Part shown: one piece after another, positions 1 through 3,781 of the stretch
How positions within the stretch are numbered: position 1 is the stretch's first letter
How the letters are laid out: each line of letters begins with the position of its first letter
Assembly (NCBI GenBank): GCA_025362915.1
Contig: JANYEU010000262.1
Location: forward strand, 1 to 5,043
DNA length: 5,043 nucleotides
From: Chitinophagaceae bacterium
Lineage (GTDB): Bacteria > Bacteroidota > Bacteroidia > Chitinophagales > Chitinophagaceae
Reading direction: 5' to 3'
Made by a program: the position numbers and the translations under genes
Notes under the pieces: model-generated
What the model was told of the DNA's origin: nothing
Seen by the model: the letters and a program-made list of their open reading frames with translations, nothing else
Databases searched by the model: none

Positions 1-232
1 GGATGCCGGTAGTGGTGCAAAAAAACCAATTTCTGAAGCGATGATTCAAACCGTAGCAAGCCATATAGAAAGCCCGTTGATAGTTGGCGGTGGTATAATT
101 ACACCCGAAAAAGCTTATTTAAATTGTAAGGCAGGTGCCGATGTAATAGTGGTGGGCAATGCAATAGAAAAAGATTTAAGTCTTATAAAAGAAATGACTG
201 ATGCCATAAAAAGCGTCAATGTTAAGGTATAG
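1..232 (+). CDS. Geranylgeranylglyceryl/heptaprenylglyceryl phosphate synthase family protein, 3' end (partial)
   Basis: The last 76 codons of a gene that begins before the window; the frame is open from base 2 to a TAG stop at 230-232. The family transfers a polyprenyl chain from its diphosphate to sn-glycerol-1-phosphate, an ether-lipid reaction carried out in the cytosol or at the membrane face on a TIM-barrel fold. Visible signatures are the first residues DAGSGA (1-6 of the fragment), the phosphate-binding loop PLIVGGGI (25-32), TPEKAY just after it, and AGADVIVVGNAIE (44-56), which together match the C-terminal third of GGGPS/PcrB-type proteins. Full-length relatives are about 240-250 residues, so roughly 170 are off-window. 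Bacteroidota carry a bacterial GGGPS of this kind; chain length and true substrate cannot be read from this fragment. The next gene starts 100 bp downstream with its own promoter-like motif, so co-transcription is not implied. Confidence 0.88.
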   Translation, partial: DAGSGAKKPISEAMIQTVASHIESPLIVGGGIITPEKAYLNCKAGADVIVVGNAIEKDLSLIKEMTDAIKSVNVKV

Positions 233-295
233 ATTCTCATTATAATTGCGACTCCATTACCCTCTCTAACAAATTTCTCTTTTATTCCGATATAA

Positions 296-310
296 TATCT
301 TGCATCTTTG
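296..310 (+). promoter_or_regulatory. Putative Bacteroidota-type -7 promoter region for the CPBP protease gene
   Basis: Two overlapping approximations of the Bacteroidota -7 consensus TAnnTTTG occur here: TATCTTG (296-302, one T short) and CATCTTTG (303-310, first base off). The second ends 22 bp before the ATG at 333, the same spacing seen for the TATATTTG element upstream of the decayed gene at 2661. No clear -33 TTTG element lies at the expected distance upstream. This position argues that translation starts at ATG 333 and not at the upstream TTG at 300, which would fall inside the promoter. Confidence 0.45.
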
Positions 311-332
311 CAATCTATTAGTTCAAGACGCT

Positions 333-1031
333 ATGGATACAGTTTCAGATAAGCCTACCCAAAAAACCATCTACATTGGTGTAATCTCCGTTTTGATGCT
401 GTTATTTGGCTTTTTATTTTTTGGGCGCAGATTCTTTACTTCCACACTTGGTTTAACCAGATTAAGCAATATATCTATCCTTCTTTCAGAATTTTTTTTC
501 TGGCTCATACTTTTATTATTAAGTATCTACGCCAATAAAATTGAAAAAAACAAATTCCTTATATGGCAAGAAACACACTACAATGTGTGGATGCACATAA
601 AAGCCATTTTCGCAATATTTGCCATTACAATTGCACTTGAAGTACCGGTACTATTGGTTTTAAAAGCCCTTCACCTATTAAAAGAAAGCAGTAAGATAGA
701 CGAAATGAAAACCGTACTGCAAGCCAATAAACAACTACTATTGTTTGCAGCACTTACCGCCGGCGTTACCGAAGAGTTTATATTTAGAGGTTATCTATTG
801 CCACGATTTCAGATTATTTTTAAAAACCCATACATAGCCATCGCCCTTTCCTCCATACTTTTTGGATTATTACACTTTAGTTACGGCACAATCGTTAATA
901 TGGTAGGCCCAATGATACTTGGTACCGTATATGGGTATTTCTATTGGAAATATCGAAACATTGCCATCCCCATCATCTGCCATTTTTTATGGGATTTCAT
1001 CTTGATGTCCATAAACATTAAGCCTCATTAA
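333..1031 (+). CDS. CPBP family intramembrane glutamic endopeptidase (CAAX protease/bacteriocin-processing, Abi-like)
   Basis: A 232-residue polytopic membrane protein. The three conserved CPBP motifs are present in order: TEEFIFR with the glutamate pair at 147-148 and Arg 152 (EExxxR), FGLLH at 177-181 (FxxxH), and HFLWD at 217-221 (HxxxD). These supply the catalytic glutamate and histidines of the family, whose members cleave substrates within or next to the bilayer. In eukaryotes the relative Rce1 processes prenylated CAAX proteins. Bacterial roles vary (bacteriocin maturation or immunity, protein anchoring) and the substrate here is unknown. Hydrophobic stretches suggest about 7-8 membrane segments, for example near residues 13-30, 48-66, 92-112, 136-146, 166-180 and 187-202. 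ATG 333 is preferred because an upstream in-frame TTG at 300 lies within the promoter-like motif; that longer form would add 11 residues. The length is normal and the frame is intact. Confidence 0.9.
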   Translation: MDTVSDKPTQKTIYIGVISVLMLLFGFLFFGRRFFTSTLGLTRLSNISILLSEFFFWLILLLLSIYANKIEKNKFLIWQETHYNVWMHIKAIFAIFAITIALEVPVLLVLKALHLLKESSKIDEMKTVLQANKQLLLFAALTAGVTEEFIFRGYLLPRFQIIFKNPYIAIALSSILFGLLHFSYGTIVNMVGPMILGTVYGYFYWKYRNIAIPIICHFLWDFILMSINIKPH

Positions 1032-1154
1032 TATTTTGCAAACCCCATAAATATATATTTACAAGAGAGACAGGAGAGATTAAGAGATACTGTGAGAGGC
1101 TTTGGATATAGCAGCTTTAAGGCGGATAAATAGTCAGTTAACGGTGAAAATTGA

Positions 1155-1202
1155 GCAGTAACCAGTAAGATTCTTCTTTACTGGTTACTGCCCATCGTTT
1201 TT
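1155..1202. terminator. Stem-loop terminator between convergent CPBP protease and fabI genes
   Basis: GCAGTAACCAGTAA (1155-1168) pairs perfectly with TTACTGGTTACTGC (1178-1191), a 14-bp stem with a 9-nt loop that can be extended by one G-U pair. On the + strand it is followed six bases later by TTTTT (1198-1202); on the - strand a shorter T run follows the stem. It lies 10 bp after the fabI stop and about 120 bp after the protease stop, so it probably serves fabI first and may work in both directions. Confidence 0.65.
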
Positions 1203-2019
1203 ATCCTTCTATCCCCATCTTATCCAAAATTCCCATACTTACGCCTGTGGTAGAATAACCTCCATCGTGAAACAGGTTTTGCATGGTAACCATACGTGTA
1301 AGATCCGAGAAAAGAGTGATGCAGTAGTTGGCACAATCTTCTGCACTTGCATTGCCAAGAGGGGCAATGGAATCTGCATAATCGAAGAAATCGCCAAAGC
1401 CTTTTATACCATTACCAGCCGTAGTTTTTGTGGGCGACTGGGAAACAGTATTGATACGCACCTTCTTTTGGGTGCCATAATGGTAGCCAAAACTACGGGC
1501 GATAGACTCTAACATTGCTTTGATGTCGGCCATATCCGTATAAAAAGGATAGGTACGTTGCGCAGCCATATAGGTTAATGCCACAACACTACCCCACTCG
1601 CTGATGGCATCCATTTTATGCGCCACAGACAACATTTTATGGAACGACAACGCAGATACATCAATTCCTTTTTGATAAAATTCGTAATTCAATTCGGTAT
1701 AAGGAATCTTCTTGCGGATGTTTACGCTCATGCCAATGGAGTGCAAAACAAAATCAATCTTGCCACCCAATATCTCTTGAGAATCTGTAAATAACTTGGT
1801 CAGGTCTTCCACACTTGTAGCGTCAGCAGGAATAATTTGAGAACCTGTTTTCTCTGCCAATTTGTTTATTTCTCCCATCCGCATCGCTATCGGTGCATTG
1901 GTCAGCACAAATGTTGCGCCTTCTTCGTGCGCTTTTTCCGCCACTTTCCAGGCAATGGAATTTTCATCCAAAGCACCACTGATTATCCCACGTTTTCCTT
2001 TTAATAAATTGTATGACAT
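1201..2019 (-). CDS. fabI: Enoyl-[acyl-carrier-protein] reductase (NADH), FabI
   Basis: A complete 272-residue short-chain dehydrogenase/reductase. FabI reduces trans-2-enoyl-ACP to acyl-ACP with NAD(P)H, the last step of each fatty-acid elongation cycle in the cytosol. The dinucleotide-binding start GKRGIISGALDENSIAW (8-24) has the FabI-type SGA...SIAW form. ADATS (65-69) and LHSIGMS (92-98) follow, then the catalytic set Y150, Y160 and K167, with the Y-x6-K spacing of E. coli Tyr156/Lys163 and a first tyrosine equivalent to Tyr146. M163 and G96 match E. coli Met159 and Gly93, positions known to line the triclosan pocket. The C-terminal TMQNLFHDGGYSTTG (245-259) is characteristic. The ATG at 2017-2019 is preceded by AAAGG at a reasonable distance and a -7-like element 28 bp upstream. 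Nothing suggests damage. Confidence 0.97.
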   Translation of the reverse strand: MSYNLLKGKRGIISGALDENSIAWKVAEKAHEEGATFVLTNAPIAMRMGEINKLAEKTGSQIIPADATSVEDLTKLFTDSQEILGGKIDFVLHSIGMSVNIRKKIPYTELNYEFYQKGIDVSALSFHKMLSVAHKMDAISEWGSVVALTYMAAQRTYPFYTDMADIKAMLESIARSFGYHYGTQKKVRINTVSQSPTKTTAGNGIKGFGDFFDYADSIAPLGNASAEDCANYCITLFSDLTRMVTMQNLFHDGGYSTTGVSMGILDKMGIEG

Positions 2020-2047
2020 AGCCTTTGTTCAATTTTAATTTGAGCGT

Positions 2048-2055
2048 CAAACATA
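2048..2055 (-). promoter_or_regulatory. Putative -7 element of the fabI promoter
   Basis: Read on the - strand, TATGTTTG fits the Bacteroidota -7 consensus TAnnTTTG exactly and ends 28 bp before the fabI ATG, leaving room for a short leader with AAAGG just ahead of the start codon. I found no convincing TTTG-type -33 element about 19-21 bp further upstream, so this is a single-motif call. Confidence 0.45.
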
Positions 2056-2134
2056 ATACATAATGCTGAATGGTGGCGTTTTGAGTGCGAAAGGCCGAAA
2101 AACATTTCCTATTTCAGCATTCATATTTTTCTTT

Positions 2135-2219
2135 GGGCGTGCCCCTTGGGGTCGGGCTTTCCGTTACAATCTTTTTGCCCTAAGAAGGGACAAAAAGTAT
2201 TTTTACCACAATCCCTCAA
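2135..2219. repeat. Structured intergenic element resembling a dispersed Bacteroidota repeat
   Basis: This non-coding stretch is unlike its AT-rich surroundings. It opens with GGGCGTGCCCC and a CCCC-TT-GGGG hairpin (2142-2151), continues with TCGGGCTTTCCG (2152-2163), and then forms a second hairpin in which CTTTTTG and CCC (2171-2180) pair with GGG and CAAAAAG (2187-2197) around a 6-nt loop and one bulged A. It closes near ATCCCTCA (2211-2218). The order GGGCGT, CCC/GGGG, TCGGGCT, TCCG, ATCCCT recalls intergenic repeats I have seen in Bacteroidota genomes, but this rests on memory and only one copy is in the window. The function is unknown. Confidence 0.4.
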
Positions 2220-2259
2220 GCACCATGCGAGTACCCAAATAGTGTGCGATTAGCGTTCA

Positions 2260-2294
2260 TAAGGAAGCCTTCGCTCGAAGCGAAGACTTCCTTA
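2260..2294. terminator. Near-perfect hairpin abutting the stop codon of the decayed gene
   Basis: TAAGGAAG, one mismatch, then CTTCGCT (2260-2275) pair with AGCGAAG and CTTCCTTA (2279-2294) around a CGA loop: 15 base pairs interrupted by a single C-A mismatch. It starts one base after the TAA at 2296-2298 of the minus-strand remnant. No T run follows on the - strand, so it may be an unusual terminator or a transcript-end stabiliser. It could also be a palindromic repeat that marks the edge of a deletion. Confidence 0.5.
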
Positions 2295-2295
2295 A

Positions 2296-2661
2296 TTATT
2301 CTTTTGATTTAATTCCTGCAAGAGAGTGGGTTTTCTTTAATTGCTCAGTTATATCTTGAACTCCATTAATCAATCCGGTATCATCTGAGGCACTAATAGT
2401 TATATTGCCCTTTTCCACTTTAATTCTAAAGATCTCTTTTGCATTAACCTTGGATTGATGCGCAATATAAATTCTATACTTAGCATGGTCTCTAACTTCA
2501 GTAATCTTCTCTTGCTTCAATACTGCCGGCAAATCTTTTAATACAGTATCTTGTTTTGAAGCCCACATATAAGGCGTTCTAAAGGCAACTGTAATATTTT
2601 AACTATATCCGACACTAATTAATATTGTTAGAAAGATTGATGTAAATAATTTTTTGGTCAT
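2296..2661 (-). pseudogene. Remnant of a secreted protein with a glycoside-hydrolase-like N-terminal domain; in-frame stop and missing catalytic domain
   Basis: The longest uninterrupted piece is 90 codons from ATG 2568 to TAA 2296. The same frame continues upstream to ATG 2661 and encodes a clear signal peptide (MTKKLFTSIFLTILISVGYS), then TAA at 2599-2601, then NITVAFRTPY running straight into the open part. One TAA, perhaps from CAA, therefore breaks a 122-codon reading frame right at the expected cleavage site. The segment FRIKVEKGNITISASDDTGLINGVQDITEQLK resembles the beta-rich accessory domain that precedes the catalytic barrel in GH20/GH67-like enzymes, where a G-hydrophobic-xGV motif is typical. 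This is family-level resemblance, not a firm assignment. The frame ends just where a catalytic domain of several hundred residues would begin, so even without the stop it would be a fragment. A perfect TATATTTG lies 22 bp before ATG 2661. Alternatively it is a short orphan lipid- or sugar-binding domain read from ATG 2568. Confidence 0.6.
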
Positions 2662-2683
2662 AAAGCATAAGTCATCTTGTTTA

Positions 2684-2691
2684 CAAATATA
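2684..2691 (-). promoter_or_regulatory. Putative -7 promoter element for the decayed secreted-protein gene
   Basis: On the - strand TATATTTG matches TAnnTTTG exactly and ends 22 bp before the ATG at 2661 that opens the signal peptide. It supports that ATG as the original start and shows that the interrupted gene may still be transcribed. No -33 partner was recognised. Confidence 0.45.
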
Positions 2692-2726
2692 ATAGTAAAG
2701 TACGCACCGAATAGTAAGGGTGATTT

Positions 2727-2763
2727 GCATGATTTGCCAACTTTTCAGAAGTTGGTAAATCTA
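2727..2763 (+). repeat. REP-like palindrome, copy 1
   Basis: GATTTGCCAACTT (2731-2743) pairs with AAGTTGGTAAATC (2749-2761) around a TTCAG loop; 13 pairs, one of them G-U. It is preceded by GCAT and followed by CTA. The whole 37-bp unit recurs at 3558-3594 with a single difference in the loop (G2748 versus A3579). A further half site GATTTGC lies just before it at 2722-2728. It sits 66 bp past the transposase stop codon. Confidence 0.8.
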
Positions 2764-2783
2764 CCACTAACCACTGACTGCAA

Positions 2784-2814
2784 GATTTGGCAACTTCCAA
2801 AAAGTTACCAAATC
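2784..2814. repeat. REP-like palindrome, copy 2 (diverged, probably inverted)
   Basis: GATTTGGCAACTT (2784-2796) pairs with AAGTTACCAAATC (2802-2814) around CCAAA, with one C-A mismatch. Its arms are the same family as copies 1 and 3, but the loop more closely matches their reverse complement, so copies 1 and 2 may form an inverted REP pair (BIME-like). It is preceded by GCAA. A half site TTGCCAAATC follows at 2819-2828 and overlaps the transposase TGA stop. Confidence 0.75.
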
Positions 2815-2826
2815 ATCGTTGCCAAA

Positions 2827-3387
2827 TCAGTCATCGTCAAACATAATTCCCTTCGCAATTATTTTCTGAATTTCGGAATGATATTGCATAAACCTTTCCT
2901 TATCACCAAACCATTCCAGAACCTCTTTCTTATTCAATTTACTCGGTTTATCAATCAAGATTCTTTTATATGAACTCCACTCCCATTTCCTAAAATCATC
3001 TGTAAGGTGATGATGTTGTGGATTGGAATGGATATAATAGACCAACTGCATAAAATAGACATCATTATCAACCCTTTTGAACGGCTTCTGAAATAATGCT
3101 CCAATCCGTTGCTGTTGCTTATTGAAAGACATGGAATACGACTGAAAAAACTTGCGAAGCTGATGACAAACAATATCATGAGTAGATTTTGGGGTCGTAG
3201 AATGTGGATTTTGAGTGTCTGGAAATTTTTGTAGTGTTTCTAAATCCAGACCAGTCAAGTCCTTTATCCTAAATAAGATATGAAAATGATTTCCCAGCAA
3301 GCAATAGGCAAAAGTTTCAACCACAGGCGATAGGTAGAAATCGTATTGCTTCAAAAAAAACTCATAATTGCCCTCATTCCGAAACAT
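2827..3387 (-). CDS. REP-associated tyrosine transposase (RAYT), HUH/Y1 family; start disrupted
   Basis: A single-strand DNA endonuclease of the IS200-like Y1 transposase family. The 186-residue open part carries YCLLGNHFHILF (28-39) with the HUH histidines H34 and H36, RIGALFQKPFKRV (94-106), the YYIHSNP motif (117-123) that supplies the candidate catalytic tyrosine Y118, and WEWSSY (135-140), all in the order typical of RAYTs. Members nick and rejoin DNA at REP palindromes; three such palindromes flank this gene, which fits. Loss of the conserved first strand shows that ATG 3387 is not the original start: the missing residues, including FYHVYNR, are encoded directly upstream at 3388-3473 but out of frame with a start codon. 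The TGA stop lies in a REP half site. The module is self-contained, with no TnpB/IscB partner. The protein may be inactive unless the frameshift is a sequence error or is bypassed. Confidence 0.88.
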   Translation of the reverse strand: MFRNEGNYEFFLKQYDFYLSPVVETFAYCLLGNHFHILFRIKDLTGLDLETLQKFPDTQNPHSTTPKSTHDIVCHQLRKFFQSYSMSFNKQQQRIGALFQKPFKRVDNDVYFMQLVYYIHSNPQHHHLTDDFRKWEWSSYKRILIDKPSKLNKKEVLEWFGDKERFMQYHSEIQKIIAKGIMFDDD

Positions 3388-3473
3388 TGGTTGTTTGTCT
3401 GTGGAACGATTATAAACATGATAAAATTTATTCTCTTCAAACTTTGTGTAATAATGTGCCCCGTCTTTGCCAT
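3388..3473 (-). other. Frameshifted N-terminal coding segment of the RAYT transposase
   Basis: Upstream of ATG 3387 the transposase frame stays open and reads HYYTKFEENKFYHVYNRS and then TDKQP, the expected RAYT N-terminus with its YHVYNR strand. It meets an in-frame TAA further upstream before any ATG, GTG or TTG. A good start, ATG at 3471-3473 with an AAAGAGAAATAA leader, lies in the frame one base away and reads MAKTG. The two frames join at a G4 tract (C4 at 3459-3462 on the + strand). Five Gs would give MAKTGAHYYTKFEENKF... and a 215-residue protein. Either one G was lost, or the sequence or assembly is wrong at this homopolymer. Confidence 0.7.
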
Positions 3474-3557
3474 TTATTTCTCTTTAGGGATAAGCAATTT
3501 TCTAAAAGCAAGTGAATCTACACAAAAGTTACCATAATGAATTTTCATATTTCACAA

Positions 3558-3594
3558 GCATGATTTGCCAACTTTTCAAAAGTTGGTAAATCTA
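3558..3594 (+). repeat. REP-like palindrome, copy 3
   Basis: GATTTGCCAACTT (3562-3574) pairs with AAGTTGGTAAATC (3580-3592) around a TTCAA loop. It is preceded by GCAT and followed by CTA, as in copy 1, and has the same orientation. It lies upstream of the transposase start. Confidence 0.8.
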
Positions 3595-3597
3595 TCT

Positions 3598-3729
3598 ATG
3601 AACCGCTTATATGCCGTTCCGCATACGGAAGGCGACGTAAGCAAGACCTGTTACTATCGAAGCTTTTACGAAAATACACCCGGAAAACGTGGTCCGCAAA
3701 GCTGGATTTTGAAGGCTGTGGTTAGTTAG
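3598..3729 (+). CDS. Possible 43-residue small ORF in the recN-RAYT intergenic region
   Basis: ATG 3598 to TAG 3727-3729 is open for 43 codons, beginning MNRLYAVPHTEGD and ending SWILKAVVS. No domain or signal peptide is visible and there is no ribosome-binding-like sequence upstream; the ATG follows REP copy 3 almost directly. The DNA is less AT-rich than the flanks and contains a small hairpin (GCC, bulged G, TTCCG at 3613-3621 pairing with CGGAA and GGC at 3626-3633, loop CATA). It may be non-coding sequence carried with the REP, or a short repeat-derived ORF, rather than a gene. This stretch otherwise holds nothing recognisable between the transposase and recN. Confidence 0.2.
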   Translation: MNRLYAVPHTEGDVSKTCYYRSFYENTPGKRGPQSWILKAVVS

Positions 3730-3735
3730 GAAAAA

Positions 3736-3763
3736 GATAGTAGTTATTAGATAGTAGATATTA
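3736..3763. repeat. Tandem duplication of a 14-bp unit
   Basis: GATAGTAGTTATTA (3736-3749) is followed directly by GATAGTAGATATTA (3750-3763), which differs at one base. It lies 18 bp beyond the recN stop in AT-rich sequence, with no hairpin that would make a terminator. Probably replication slippage. Confidence 0.6.
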
Positions 3764-3781
3764 TAGCTAATGTTCAGAGGA

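Larger units (their letters stand above)
2727..3594. mobile_element. RAYT/REP module (transposase gene bracketed by REP palindromes)
   Basis: REP copies 1 and 2 lie within about 100 bp after the transposase stop and copy 3 lies 85 bp before the restored start. Copies 1 and 3 form a 37-bp direct repeat that differs at one base. This is the layout described for REP-associated tyrosine transposases, where REPs act as the non-autonomous partner of a single-copy transposase. Exact ends cannot be set, because such modules lack the terminal inverted repeats and target duplications of classical insertion sequences. Confidence 0.7.

Noticed and set aside
291..296. TATAAT, an E. coli-style -10 box
   Set aside because: The Bacteroidota primary sigma factor uses TAnnTTTG-type elements, and AT-rich intergenic DNA readily gives TATAAT by chance. 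No TTGACA partner is present.
1032..1154. Purine-rich GAGA-type stretch between the protease and the terminator
   Set aside because: Imperfect low-complexity sequence with no reading frame, stem or promoter motif that could be supported.
1267..1512. 81-codon open frame antisense to fabI
   Set aside because: fabI is complete and conserved on the other strand over the whole interval, so this is a shadow frame.
2062..2121. 9-bp inverted repeat AATGCTGAA / TTCAGCATT upstream of fabI
   Set aside because: The arms are 42 bp apart and short, so chance is a sufficient explanation. I found no operator-like context.
2677..2973. 98-codon open frame on the + strand
   Set aside because: It runs through two REP palindromes and antisense to the 3' end of the well-supported transposase. 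Its peptide has no recognisable domain.
2955..3179. 74-codon frame on the same strand as the transposase but in another phase
   Set aside because: It overlaps the transposase core motifs (HUH follow-on, YIHSNP) out of frame, and the translation has no family features.
2727..3594. CRISPR-like repeats
   Set aside because: There are only three copies, irregularly spaced and separated by a gene. The units are perfect hairpins with REP character and no cas genes are present.
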